In this document: one piece after another, positions 11,401-26,400 of the stretch
Layout: every line of letters begins with the position of its first letter
Position numbering within the stretch: the first letter of the stretch is position 1
Assembly: GCA_964019695.1 (NCBI GenBank)
Contig: CAXHUL010000216.1
Location: forward strand, 9,759-73,758
Reading direction: 5' to 3'
Length of the DNA: 64,000 nucleotides
From: Loripinus fragilis
Taxonomy: Eukaryota > Mollusca > Bivalvia > Lucinida > Lucinidae
The notes under the pieces: model-generated
Database searches by the model: none
Told to the model about the DNA's origin: nothing
What the model saw: only the letters and a program-made list of their open reading frames with translations
Made by a program: the position numbers and the translations under genes

Positions 11401-14400
11401 ACAAAAGATGATTAAAACCGTTTCCAGTCATTACAATTGATTCACAAGTGACATGGAATCAGTGTACAGTCATTAAAATGGATTCATAATTGACATAGAA
11501 AACAGTGTCCATTCACAAGTGACATAAAAATAGTGTCCAGTCATTACAATGCCTTCATAAGTGACATAGAGAACAGTGTCTTCTTTTTGCATGGTTTCAC
11601 AAGTGAAATAGAAAACAGTGCCCATTCATTACACGGTTTCACAAATGGCATAAAAACTGTGACCAGTCATTACATGGTTTCACAAATGATAAAGAAATCA
11701 GTCGCAAGGTGTTACAAGCAGTGTTACCGCAAGAGTGTGTTTCTTGCATTTTTGACAGAATAAATTGACTGCTGACTAAGCACAGTTTGTCTGTGCGTTT
11801 TTCGTGACACACTCAAAAACAGCAGCCAGAACTAAACTCAGTCGGCTTTATGTGCTGAAATCTGAGGACTTTTCAAGTTTATGTCGATGATAACTCTTCT
11901 ATAAGTATTTTTCCTGTGGAAAAAAGACCTACGCAACAATAACTTTGCTGGATATTTCCATCACGTAGCTGATTTATTTCAAAAACGATGACAGTGCATG
12001 TAAAAAGTCATTGGCGATTCGTACAGATGGGGTTTCGTTCCAAATAATTTTGGCTTGTTTCACTCTCACTGCTTTTTTGGGGACATTTTACCCCATAAAT
12101 TTTAAAGCAGTAGTCTAGAAAATAAAGTTTTCTTTTCTCCAATACATCAAAATATATAACTTTAAATTAAGACAATTATTTTAAAAGAATTGAAACTCAT
12201 GCATCACATCTATTTTTAGATTGACCGTCTGCGCATGAGTAAAGCACAACAATGGCTGCTTTTAATTCTTGTCCTCTAAAGGATAGGACTTTAACTACAA
12301 GCAACACAACATTGCATAATTCCCATGACACAGAAAATGTAACAAAAGCCGTTGATTACAAGCCTACCCATAGTAATTCAAGATGACCTTTATCTTATGA
12401 AAGGGGACATTCTTCAAGTACCTTTAATATCGCACATGCGCAGACAAATAAAAAGTGATTATATACTCAGAAGAAAAAGTTTAGTCTGTACAGACACTGT
12501 GTGCAATAATTTTGCTAGACAGTCTTAATATTGACAAAAACCTTACTCAACATGAAATTCATTTAATTTCCTATAAATTTAAACATTTTAAGCAAAACAT
12601 TCTGAAAATTAACCCATTTTCTTCAACAAAATCACACATCAAAATTCAAATGTCAAAACTCAAAAATCAGTGATGCACCCCTCAGACGATTTCTGACAGT
12701 ATAGACGGAAATTCTCGTACCTGTTGCATGTCTAAGACGTTTAAGAAGTTTCCGAGCGGCCATGAAGCGATTACGTCATGCTGACGTCACTATGACCCTA
12801 ACTTCAAGTGGCGTCGTTATCCGTGGTCTCCCTGGCGGAGGTTTGTTATTTTTACTGCCAGACTGTCGAAAACATGTTTGCAGACGATAAATTAATCTTT
12901 CATTGCATCCAAAACTACGTGGCACGTCAGCAGCGCACGTGCACCTGCTTCTAAACATCCAAACGCTGTATTTCTGTAATTTGTCGATAGCCTGGACGGC
13001 AACTTAAGCTTGCTAATACTGAATTTTCTCCGGATAATTGCAATAGGAACAACTCTCCTTCAATATCAAACAGCATATGTGAAAATAACCCTGTCGGTAT
13101 ACCGCAGCACGTGCACGTCGTGCATTTTGAAATTTGGTTGATACAGTCTAATAGAGGCATTATCTATCACAAAATAAACAGGTACATGTAAAGTTACGAT
13201 AATACAACTCATGTATACAATTCGACAATGATATATCCAGTATTGTTGATTTTATGAGAAAACATAAATACTGACTAAACTTTTTCTTCTGAGTATACAT
13301 GAAAAAGGTTCTGACACTAAAATTTTGTCAATGACCCCCAAATTTTCAAACAAAGGATCATTTAAGACCCCCAACAATTCTGGTCTTGCAGAAACACTAC
13401 ATGGTTTCACAAGTGACATAGAAAATACCACCAAGCTATTACATGGTTTCATAAGAGACATATAAAACACCACCCAGTTATTACATGGTTTCACAAGTGA
13501 CATATAAAACACCACCCAGTTATTACATGGCTTCACAAGAGACATATAAAACACCACCCATTTATTACATGGTTTCACAAGTGACATAGAAAATACCACC
13601 AAGCTATTACATGGTTTCATAAGAGACATATAAAACACCACCCAGTTATTACATGGTTTCACAAGAGACATATACTCAAACAAAAAAGAAACGTCCGATT
13701 TTCATGGTACTGTATCTTTCAACTCAGTGTAAGGTGTCCCAACAAAAATAAAACCAAAATGTTTAGCAAACGTCGGACTAACAAAAATTAGTAATTATTT
13801 GATTTTATCTTCTTGTCTTGATGGGTTATTGAACCTAATGTGCACACAGCTTTTTCCATTATCATCAGGAAGTAAATCAACAAAACGTGACACATTTTAC
13901 GTTAAATGGCAACCAGGAACATCCGACGATGAAAAAACATCTAAAAATCCCATGTCAGCTTACTGAACGAGCGAAATTGCAGTTCAAAACCTTTAATTTA
14001 CGAAATTAACTGAAATTACCTCCCTTTGAATTAAACAAATAACAATTCATGAACTGCCAAATCTCCTTAACCTAACATCATTTTGATACCGTTTTTTATT
14101 TTAATTTGTTGTGTTTGTTTATGACAACAATTACACAAATGAGAAAAACAAAAATTATGGCTGATGTCAGGCATCAAAGGTTTACTAAATCTATGTTTTA
14201 TACCCCACCCCTTACTGCAAAATCATCAGATAATTTCCATTATCAATTGTTTTGATGCTGATTAGTCTTAATTAATGTTGAAATGCTTGTTGCGGCGAGA
14301 AAAAACACAAATTTGTTCAATTCTATTGATTATCAAAATGCTGGACCAAAAATGAATTTTCTGAGTGTTTTCACGCAGACTTGTTATCGATGTTTTGTGA

Positions 14401-17400
14401 CGTCAGAGTATGTTACAGATGAATGGCTGTGGTCGTAAAACCAATGCATACAACTAGCACGCATAGCATCTTAAGAGAGTTTGCTCAGTGATTTTTACAT
14501 GTGCTTGAACAGTTCGGGGTTCATGATGGACACACAATCTATTGATGTTGTGACTTTTGATTTTAAGGGTACTCGTGTTCGCTGCTTTGTCAGCGGCTCT
14601 ACTGCTTATCACATGAATGTCTCTTAGGTGCAAAACGTTTCTAAATGATCAGAGTTGGTAATGTGAAAATTTGAATGAAATGCATTCATACACTTGGAAC
14701 TGGCAGACATTTACGTCAAGCGGACATAACTTTATTGTTTCAATATATAAAACACCACCCAGTTATTACATGGTTTCACAAGTGAGATAGAAAACACTAC
14801 ACAGTTATTACATGTCTTTACAAGTGACATAAAAAACAGAGCCCAGTTTTTACAATGGCTCCACAGTGAGTGTGGAAAACATTGTCCAGTTATTAACTAG
14901 GACTCAAGTTATAATATGGATTCACTAGTGGCATGACAACTCAGTTTAGTTATTACTCTAAACAATGGACTCATATTTACATTGTAAACTCTTACATATT
15001 TCGAGGGTATTTTATTTGAGGCTATTAGCTGTAAAAGCAAAATCACAAAAATATGAGACAAGGAAATAGTTTCAGATGCAGTAACACAAAAAGCAAATAA
15101 TGAACACACTCTTAACAAATGTTGGTATACAAAGAGCTGGGGCTTTTTGGGCACCCCTATGAGGCTAAAATATAAAAATTGTTTTTCACCAATTTGTTCT
15201 TATTAGTTTATTAGAACAATAGCCAAAGTGTACATGTCTCAAATTACTTTGACTTTTACCTTTGCTATGATAACAAAAATGGCTGCCAAAATAGGCTGAA
15301 AATAGGAAAGTGACCATTTTGGAGAAAAATTGAAAGGTTTGACAGAGACATTAACATAGAGCACAAGCAAATACTAAAAAGATATTTAACCGAAGATGAG
15401 AGTTACCACTGCACACAACATATTAAAAGGATTCTCTGGCATTTAGCTGTGCTGATATCTAATTCTTAAAAATGGGTCTCCAAAAGCCTTAAATTTGGTC
15501 CAAAATGGCAATGGCTCTGTTTTAAGCCTATTTTGTCGGCCATTTTTGCTACCATAGCAACGGTAAAATTTAAACAAGACAAATTCGACGAATTTATCTC
15601 CCCCGACGAAGGGTTATTTGAGAGAAACATGTAAATCACAAAACATAAATCCCATTTATCTAACCCTTAGTTCACCTTCAGTATCATTCAGACCATAACA
15701 AACGCCTGTCAAATATGTTTTAGTGCTTAGTTTAATAAAAAATATACTTACATCTGCACAATTTCAATATCTGACCTTTATACCCAACCCCAGAGGTCAA
15801 GGGTGTGTGTAAATTCAAAGTGTTACCTTGCATGTAGGTCTACACTTCTTTCACTTTAATTTGATATGCAACATGACCACTTTTAGAAAAGAAAAAAAAA
15901 TACCTTTTGACCCCACCCCAGGTGTTGTTGATGTGTGTAATGACAGCACATTTGCTTTCATGGCGCTCTGTGCTCAATTCCCTTTAATTTAATATGCAAC
16001 ATGACTACTTTCAGAAAAATATATAGTTTGACCTTTTGACCCCACCCCCTGGATCGAAGGTGTGTCTGTGGGCAAAATATTTGCTACCATGTTGCTGCCA
16101 GTGTCGTCAGCTTTAATTTGATATGCAATATGACCATATTCTGAAAAAGTTTAATTTTGGCCTTAACCCCACCCCCTAAGTCCACCCAATGAGCTTGAAA
16201 CCAGGCCTTCAAACTAAAATTCTCTTGATATATTTCATATCTATTGCTGCTCTGCCTGCATGCAAAATTTCAGCAAAAAATATTATCAATTGCCTTAGTT
16301 GTTGCGAAATTCAAATATTTGACCTTTGACCCCTTAGGGGGGGTCAAAGAGGGTGGGGTAAAAATATGACACTGCCATGCTTATCTACAGGCACTTGGCA
16401 ATCATGGTCTATAGTGAGAAGTTGTTAAATATAATAGCTTTGATGAAATGTGAAGATCATCACACAAAAAAGCTAATATAGGTTTTGCCTTACAATTGCC
16501 TATACTAAAACAAGGGCAATAACTCAAGTGTTAAGGGGTCAATTTTGACCAAACTTATAGGATATCGAGAATCTATAGTACTAATCATTTGTACCAAGAA
16601 TGAATCAAATCTGACAAATAAGTACTGAGATATGGTTCCAGACAGACAAAAAGTGAGGACGGACGGACATACACCCAATATTGATTATCGGGCCAGTTTA
16701 TAAAGGGCTATTAACAAGGGGCCAAGTGTCCGAAATAACGGGCCAGTTTAGCTCTGAATTGGCCCGTTAATATCAGACTGACAAATTACTAAGGGCCATT
16801 TCCAGTTTGAACGTCCATCACCATTGACATAAAATGGCCCTTTTTTAGAAGTATATTTTATTACCTCCCCTGAGGTCCCCTGAATCATTTGAGGCAACTT
16901 ATAGAAACTTACAGAGGGCCATGGCCCCTTGTTAATAGATGGCCCCTTGTCTATCACCAAACGACTAAAAAGGCCCCTAAGTCGATATAAGTAGCACAGA
17001 CAGACGGAATGGACGGAGGACGACGCCAAAACTATATCCCTCCGACTTCGTCGAGGGATAATAAATGCCAAAATTTTACACTTCAGTTAATCTTCTAATA
17101 AACCAATCAAAAGAAATTGGTGCAATGCAATTTTCAGTTTTTGGCACTAGAGGGGGCTAAAATAGCCCCTTAATGCATGTATCTCTTTTGAAAGTTAGAA
17201 TATGTTACAATGATGATAAAATGGGCTACTATTAAAGAAAAGAATATCCTCCTTATAGGAAGCATATTCTTTCCTTTAAAAGTAGCCCCGTTAGAATAGA
17301 TAATAACTTTAAAGGACAAAAACTGAGAAACCGCCAAAATTAAACTACGCCAATATGTAAGTCTTTATAAATCATTTAATTTTGATTTCGTGAACGCATG

Positions 17401-20400
17401 TATTAAGTGGTTTACAGAAAGTGACATGGAAAACAGTGGCTATTATTACAATAGACTCATATGTGACATGGAAAAATTGTCCTATTACAAACTTTTCAAA
17501 GACTAAAATGAAATGCAAGTATGATACATACCGCTGATAGAGAAGTCTACAGAGTTGCAGCCAAATATAATACTCTCCTTCTTGTAACAGTTGGCCTCTC
17601 TGTCAGCTCGCAGGTCAAATAGTCGACACTGTAAGTATAGTAGGGTAAATGGTGTAATAATTCTAAAATTTTTCTCTTTCACTTCTCAAAAAAAATGTTG
17701 GGTTTCAGGGGGGAAGGGGGGTCAAATTTGCAGGATTTCAAATGATTTGGTTGACTAAAATTCAAATGTGAGAGCGGCTATGTTCCTAAAGATAACAAAT
17801 GATGGTAGTCTCAATCTTGTGAGGAAAAAGTATAGTAGGGTATGTATAGTAGGGTAAATGTTCAAAAAATTCAAACAAATTTTCTCTTTCTTTCCCGAAT
17901 AAAATGTTGGTTTTCATGGGAGTGGGGGGATTCACAAAATGCTTGTCAGAATAGCAAACAGAGAAGACGCTGATCAGACTGCTTCTTCAGGGTCTTCACT
18001 GTTTGCCGTGCAGATTGTTCTACATTGCTTTTCCAAATTGCATGATTTGGTTGACTTAAATTCAGATGCGAGAGTGGCTTTATTCCTAAAGATAGCAAAT
18101 TTTGGTAGTTTCTACTTTATGAAGAAAATGCTAGCATTTAGCAAGTTAGCAAGTGGTAAATCTTATCCATTTCCTTGTAGTGCATAAAACTGAGTAAGTT
18201 TGTATTCAACGTATCACCAGTACAAAAGATTTAGATAAACAAAATCTTTGTGTGTAAAATTGTAAATATTTTCATTCCCATAACATATGTTTTGGGTGCT
18301 CAAAAGAACTGTCTCATTGAAACAGTTCTTTTGAGTACCCACAACACATTTTTCGGTTGATAAATGAAAAAGTATTTTTATTTTGTTACGCTCTCTTAAC
18401 TTAAGGCCTGCCAATAGCTAAGGTCATATGGAGATGGCCCCACCACTTAGTCTCATCCGACAGACTGGAGCAGCCATGGATCAAAATTGGGACCCTGGGC
18501 ACCCAATAAACCGAGACAGAGGATATATGAGCTGTGGCATGGGATTTCCAACAATGTCGTGTGTGCAACCAGCAAAGCCTCAGATCAGCCTGCGCATATT
18601 TGCAGTCTAATCAGAGCCTTTGCTAGTTGCTTGAATATTCTATGAGTGTCAAGCTACTGACTGGACATCATTTGGAGTTTCTAGGGTTAAAAGGAGGCTG
18701 CAGAGGCTCGTCTGAGTCTACACTTGTCAAAATATCACACTGTTGGAAATCGCATGCACTGGCTCATATGGATAAGAGAAGGTTGAGTCTTACCGTGGCA
18801 TCATCAGAGCCAGTAGCAAAAGCATCTCCACTAGGATAGAACCTCACATTGTTGATGTCTGACTCATGGCCCTCAAACACTTGAACACAGTCACCTGTCC
18901 TCATGTCCCAAACCATTGCTGTCTTATCACAGCCCTGAAATCAGAAGCAGGGCCCTAGATTAGAGTGCATACTGTAAATTTGAATATTTTCTTGAGAATT
19001 TTATTTTCGCAAAAAAGAGTTAAAAGACATATTTATGATGTTAAAAACTTGAGACTATGGCTTGATTAACCAAGAGCAGTAAACGACATGGTTATATTTT
19101 CACGAAACTTCACATCTGCTAAGTTTCACAGATATAAAACCTCACAAGTTCCCGAATTTACAGCAATTAATAACGCAAGAATTTTATTTTCTTATTTCTC
19201 AAGTTCTCAACCAAAAAAATGTGTTGTGGGTACTCAAAAGAACCGTCTGATTAGAATCATCTCAATGAGACGGTTCTTTTGAGCACCAAAACTACATGTT
19301 AAAATTCATGGACAAGAAAATATTCACAATTTCATGCTCAAAAAATGTGTTTATCTTGACTTATGCAGAACACATACAAAGGGACATACCCTTTATTCAA
19401 ACTTGTCTGAGATATTAATAGAAATAATTCATATGAAATTTTGAGAAGCAATTGGATGGTTAACAAATGGCTTAGTTATTGTGACGAAAAAGTGTATCTT
19501 CAAAAACGATAAGAGTCTACGACTTTAGGTACTAGGGCATCATGTTATTTACAGCAGAAATTTGATACATGTAGACACAGTACTGCTTTATATACTCAGC
19601 TTCAATGAAAAGTTACCAGTAAATCCCATACACGTAACATAGGACAATATTTAGTTCATTCTGAACGAAGAACTGGGGATACTTCAGCACTCAATTTTAT
19701 GGAGTCCTATGTATCACCACTATGAAAAACGGTATCCATTACATCTGAATGCATTATACCCATTCCTTGAGGGACCCAAGTAGTTTTCATTGCATTGTAT
19801 AGAAAAATGCAAAGTTTTGGTGCTACCTTAAAGTTTGATTCTCATTTTTTGTGTTTAATGGGATAATTCAAGCCATTTTGGTGGCTTTTAAATGAAAACG
19901 TCTAGGGCATGTACAGGCATGTTGTCTTCTGAAAATGATGATTTCAAATTCTTAAAAACTGCGAAAAACACAAAAAACCCACGTGCATTACGTGTACCAT
20001 AGTTCCAAGGCTCGTGGAACTGTTTTACCACTCCAAAGCAGTCTTTCGTTGACCAGAAACATGAACATATAAGTAGCCATAGAGTTGTATTATATATTTT
20101 CCAAAATATCGAAATTTAGATACTGGTAACTTTTCACTGACACTGAGTATATAATAACTAAATCCTATTTTTAGTATGTCAACCTATTTTTTGTATCTAT
20201 AAACTTACCCCAGAAACAAAGAGATTTCCTGTTTCTGAAGGTGACAGGTCAATACTCATGACATCACCAGCGTGTCCATGGAAACTCTGGATCAGCTGAC
20301 TACTCTCAACATCCCATAATGCACAAGTACTATCTCCACTTCCTGTCAGGATCTGGGAACAAAATACATATATTTTTTTTTAACCAAAGCTACATTTATT

Positions 20401-23400
20401 TATAGATTAATACATGGCCACCCAGTACCTTAATTAGTTTTTGAACAATTGGATATGTTACCCACTCCTTTTTCATTCATTTGGGTATTGCAAATGTTAA
20501 TTGGGTATTCAACACTTCTAACAAATATTTATTTAGGTATTTTGGTTTTTTCATTTGGGTATTTTTGTAAACATTAAAACTTAACTTACTAATTGATTCA
20601 TTTTATGTCTTATTGCTGCAATGTACCTAAATGTTGCTCAAAATTGACTTTGTTCTCTCAGATCAAATTGAATGAATGCTGAAAACCAGTCATTTGGCTG
20701 TGGATGCCAAGGTGATAAAATCTGATAACCATGACTATTTGATTGTAAATGGGTATACTGAAATTATTTTGCTATTTGTCACCTTTTTGTGATCAAATTG
20801 CTTTTTTGAAAAATGATTTGGGTAAATACGCATACTAATGAAGTTACTGGCCACCGCCTTGTAACCAGACATATTGACCCAGTGTCTATGTATTTGCCTG
20901 AGCAGATATGCCTGGTAGCCGACACCGGCCACAATTTTAACTTTTTATTTCATGTTTATGCCAGGGTCTTTTTAGTTTAGGTCGCAGTGACATGAATGAT
21001 GTCATTTATGATGCTGATGTTGCACCTGAGGGCCAGTTTGGGTGCACATGAGGGCGGATATGGGTTCACGCCAGGGCTGATATGGGTTCACATGAGCGGG
21101 CTGTTATGGGTTTGGAATCACGAGCAGTATCAGCCTGAGTAACTAAGCATTTCGTACTATTTTTACTAAAACATGTAAATACGAGGGTCAGTCAAAAATA
21201 ACTGAGAGTTGATTCATATCTCTTACGTAGGCTAATGTACATTAGTGAAATTTGGCACTTGCATGCAATGAACTGTCCAGCGTTAGAATATGCAATATAC
21301 AAGACCATGCAAAGTATAGATTGTTGTTGCTTAGCAACCGAAGAATGTGAAATAACGTCATGCGTTCAGACTGGAATATAGCGTTGCCATGGAAACACTA
21401 TACAAAATTTAAGCTACATCAACTTGTGCATTTGTTGCGAATACAGTATGTGAATATATTTTGTAAAATGCAACAACTGTGTTTGAGGTGTTGGAATTCT
21501 ATTGCATAAATAAAAGGAAAATTAACTAAATTTTCTGAAAATTCCACCGCAAAATATACCCCACCCACTAGTTACGGTTCATTTTAGAGCAAAATTATCA
21601 ACTTAGTATCATATTATATGACCATTTCACTGTATTTAGTAATTGGTTTTGACATCTGAATGCATATCTTAAATATTTACAGGAAGACACTGTTGCCATA
21701 GCACCAAAATCTGGTGTTTTAAATAAAATTAGAATTTTCATCGATTTTGGTTGCTAGGCAACGAATATTGCATGTATTATATTTACTATCTATTACACTT
21801 CTTCAAAATATTGCTAACACATTATTTGATACAATTGGGGAGATAAAATGCCTGTTTTTATACTGTTTTAGATTTGAAATGATTTTAAATTCAAGGCTGC
21901 TTAGTCAGAAGTGTAGTCAGCGCGAACGCACATCGCTGAGAGACGGTCTTCGGTTGCCTAGCAATAGCGCATTGAATATAATAAGACGTCAAATTCTATG
22001 TGTAATTAAGCCTGAAGGTTCATTCCATGTGTATAAAGTTTCAGCCAAAACTGCCAAACCAGTAAAAATATATTAACCAACTCTCAATTATTTTTGACTG
22101 ACCCTCGTAATATCATTATTTGGAATGAAATAATGATATGAATTAAAATTGATAATACACTTGTGTATTACATATTTAGTAATGAGATTTAATATCGCCC
22201 ACAACATCTGCAATTATATAGGGCACAATCTTGACATTTTTCNNNNNNNNNNNNNNNNNNNNNNNNNNNNNNNNNNNNNNNNNNNNNNNNNNNNNNNNNN
22301 NNNNNNNNNNNNNNNNNNNNNNNNNNNNNNNNNNNNNNNNNNNNNNNNNNNNNNNNNNNNNNNNNNNNNNNNNNNNNNNNNNNNNNNNNNNNNNNNNNNN
22401 NNNNNNNNNNNNNNNNNNNNNNNNNNNNNNNNNNNNNNNNNNATGCCAAAAACATGATTGCAAAATAATTTTAGAACCAACATTTGTTCTCCTGTGTTAT
22501 TTAACTTATTACACTCTGTGGGAAAAATAATGAAATGCTGAGCAAAGCCTTGCATTCTATCTCTTTTCCTCAACTTGTTTAATAAACTCACTAATACAAG
22601 AGCTCCCCAAATATATGCTAGTAGACCTGTTCAACAGGATAGGGTACATAAGACCCAGAATATGTGAATTACTTAGTTAAATGACTCTCAGGTATTTTAA
22701 GACCCAGGAAATTTTATTTACCTAAAGACTGGAACTAGGTACACCATGGTATTGTACTCAAAACATAGGAAATGCTATTTACCTGTTGATCTGAACTTGT
22801 AAAGTTACAACAGGAGAGGTAGCTAGTATGTGTGGCTACTGGCTTCTTCTTACTGGAGATATCTGTCTCTTCTTGACTAAGTGGGTAGATAGTACACTTA
22901 TTGTCAAGACCACTGAAACATGCCAACATTTGATATTACATAGTGACAGGAGAGGTAGCTAGTGTGTGTGGCTACTGGTTTCTTCTTACTGGAGATATCT
23001 GTCTCTTCTTGACTTAGTGGATAGATTGTACACTTATTGTCAAGACCACTGAAACACACCAACATTTCATATTACATTTTAGCCCATTTTATACTGGAAA
23101 CACATAAACAGGTACTTTGGCAAACAGAAAAGACCATAGATCCAGGTGAGGAAACTGAGTTTTGATAAGCAAAAAATTAAAACGTAAAATTGTAGATATT
23201 TTCTTACCCATAACTTTGAGCATGTGTTTTGGGTGCTCTTTTGAGTACCCACAACATATGTTTTGGTTGAGAAATATGACAATTATTTTTCTGTTACGCA
23301 CTTTTAACTTAAGTCGTGTAAGCAAACTGAATTTAAATTGCTTGATCAGACCCTGATGTTACACAGTTATAAATAGAGGATCTTACATGAGTGCTCATGG

Positions 23401-26400
23401 TTCATTGAATTTATTAAACGAGTTGGGGAAAAGAGATAAAATGTGAGGCTTGCTGAGCATTTTATCTCTTTTTCGCAAAGAGTTTAATAAATTAAATAAT
23501 ACAGGAGCAAGAATGTTAGATTCTATTTATCATATGACATTAAGATTACTTTGAAATCTCATTGCTGCCGTAAAAGTTTAACTTTGTGCTCAGACTTCTA
23601 AGTTTCTTCTCCCTGCAACCTCCTGAGAAATCTAAATCAGATTGTGACCAAGATTCGGCCAATCATTGCATGTGATGGTCAAAACAATGATAGCACAGAT
23701 GTGGTTTGAATTGCTCCCTAGGGTCCCACTAAGAAAATTGCATCTGCAAAACTGTCTGCACCGCCAAAGATGATGATTTGAAAGTGAAATTAAGGCATGC
23801 TGTTTTTTTCCCTCCTAAGTCTTTTTCCCATATATTTTTGGTTGTGTCCCACTATTTTTGGAAATGTCCCTACTTTTTCAAGGGGGTGATGATACATAGT
23901 CCCCAATTTTGAAATTTCTTGGCAAAACACTGCGGGGTATATACCTGGCCCCTATGCTGCACCAAATAAAGGCACCACAATTCTATACTGTTTTAGGTAA
24001 AGCCAGTGTTGAATCCTCCTGTAAATGGTAAAATTCAAGGACTTTTCAAGTACTTTTCAAGGCAAATTTTATTTTCAAGGACGTTTCAAGACAGTCCTGT
24101 ATATTCAAGTACTTTTCAAGCCTGTGCGAACCCAGACTACACCATGGCGGCTCCTATGGAAAAGATACTCACCCACAAGCCACACAACTACCAGATGGAC
24201 CATAGGCACAAGCCATTACCCATGTTGTAGGCATTGTAGCTGCATGCTCCTAAAACAACAAGCATACAATGAGGTTAATTAATCTAATAAATAAGAAAAT
24301 AATGATAATTTTAAACATAAAATGAGCTGTGACATGTGATTTCCAACAATGTGGCATTTTGACAAGTGCGGACTCAGACGAGCCTGTGCAGCCCCCTGTT
24401 AAACTTAGAAACTCCAAATTATGTTCAGTCAGTAGCTTAACACCCAGAGAATATTCAAGTCACTAGCAAAGGCTCTGATCAGACTGCGTGTATGCGCAGG
24501 CTGATCTAAGGCTTTGCTGATCACACATACCACATTGTTGGAAATCTCATGTCGCGGCTCAAGTGTTAACTTAGTTGGATCCTATAAGTACCCTTACTGT
24601 TGTGAATCACATAAAAACAATTCAGTTTTTCACATTAATTTACTATTTATTTAAAGCAATAAGAAACATTTTAAAATATTGTTCGAGTCGTACGATTAAC
24701 AGAAAAATAAATACAATATCCGTTATTCTATACAAATGAAGACTTAGCTGACATTTCGCTGATTATGGGCTGAATCCAGATCGAACTTCTGTTCTCTGAT
24801 ATCTCGACGTCAAAAATTGTCCTTAACAACGACGTAACGTCGCGATGACGTTACATCCGGTATTAATTGACCCAAATGTTCCCTATAATGTTATAATGTG
24901 TATTAAATGAGAAAAAATATGCAAATTAATAAGAAATAAAACACAATGTGCGTACAAGGTAAAACGTACATATTTTTAACTTGGGGTACTCAAAAGAACC
25001 ATCTCAATGAGACAATTGTTTTGAGCACCAAAACACAAGTTTAAATTAAAATCGCGGTATTTCCGCGACACTCCCACTGAACAGTTAATCATTCATTTGG
25101 CGCTTAATATTATCAAGAGCTCGTATGGCAGCCTGTCGTTTTGGTGGCACTGTTGACTGCTCACTGTCTTTGGTTTCCCCTTGAGTATTTGCATTGTTTC
25201 TGTCTGTTACATGTTCTTCCTTTTCCAATGGACACTTAATAGGGTACAGGAACTTTAAAGGTCGACCTAACACTTTTCTTGTAGGGAGTAGAACCTTTGC
25301 TGAACGTATTTCACCATCTGCACTTTTTACTAGATCTACAATTTGACCGATTCTCCAGCTTCCTCTAGGAAGATCATCTTTAATTAACACAATGTCACCT
25401 TTGGTTGCTGAATATGGAGACTTGACGCGTGTTTCTTTCAGATTGGTTTGTGATCTCTCCCTCAAGCTTAAGAGATAGTCATTTCTCCATATTTGCCAAA
25501 ATCTATCTAACAGTTTCATCCCCTTTTTCGATGTTTTAATCAATTTTTCTGCTACATTCGGAATGGGAGTGAATTCACTATCTTCGTCAATTTCCATAAT
25601 TGGTATTCCTATATTAGGATTCAGAGTTAAAAAATGAGCAGGGGTCAGAGTAATAGGAGACTGAATGTCATCTGCAATGTAAACTAGAGGTCTTGAATTC
25701 ACTACAGCTTCTGCTTCCTTTAACACAGTTAATAGGTGCTCATTCCCTAAACTTGTCTTTCCAATTGCTTTCCTTAATGTTCGTTTTACCAGTCCTACCA
25801 TTCGTTCGTAGAACCCTCCCATCCAGGGTGCAAATTCTACAATATATTTCCACTGTATACCTTCATTCGCAATGTAAGTTGTAACCTCTGGTTGTGTCAC
25901 AACTTGACTCCATACTTCATTCAGGGTGACTGATGCCAGCTTAAAGTGCAATGCATTGTCAGACACAATCTCTTTAGGCTTTCCATGTCTTGAAAGGAAT
26001 CTCCTAAATCCTAATAAAAACTGTTCTGTGGACATATTTTGAATTAGTTCTAAGTGAATAGCTCTTGTAACCAAGCATGTAAAAAGGCATACCCATACTT
26101 TTTGACTTTCTGTTTTATTCTTAATAAACAATGGTCCAAAATAATCTATCCCTGTGTGTGTGAATGGAATAGACTCAGAAACACGGCTGGTAAGTAATGG
26201 TGGCATCATTGGCATCTTGTAAGGGCCTCCTTCATGGCGTTGACACACCTTACATTTTCTTAGAACTCTTTTCACAACTGAACGTCCATGTGGTATCCAG
26301 TATGTTTGTCTTACTGTTCCTAAGGTCTGAGAAACTCCTGCATGTAACATCTTTTTGTGACAGTGTTCAACTATAATATCCGTAAGTTTGTTTTGTTTTG

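Noticed and set aside
13252..13683. 143-codon repetitive ORF
   Set aside because: A by-product of the 42-bp minisatellite, whose period is a multiple of three.
11419..14945. CRISPR array
   Set aside because: Repeats are contiguous, degenerate minisatellite units without spacers, in a eukaryotic intron.
22149..22591. ORFs across the N run
   Set aside because: They contain only unknown residues from the assembly gap.
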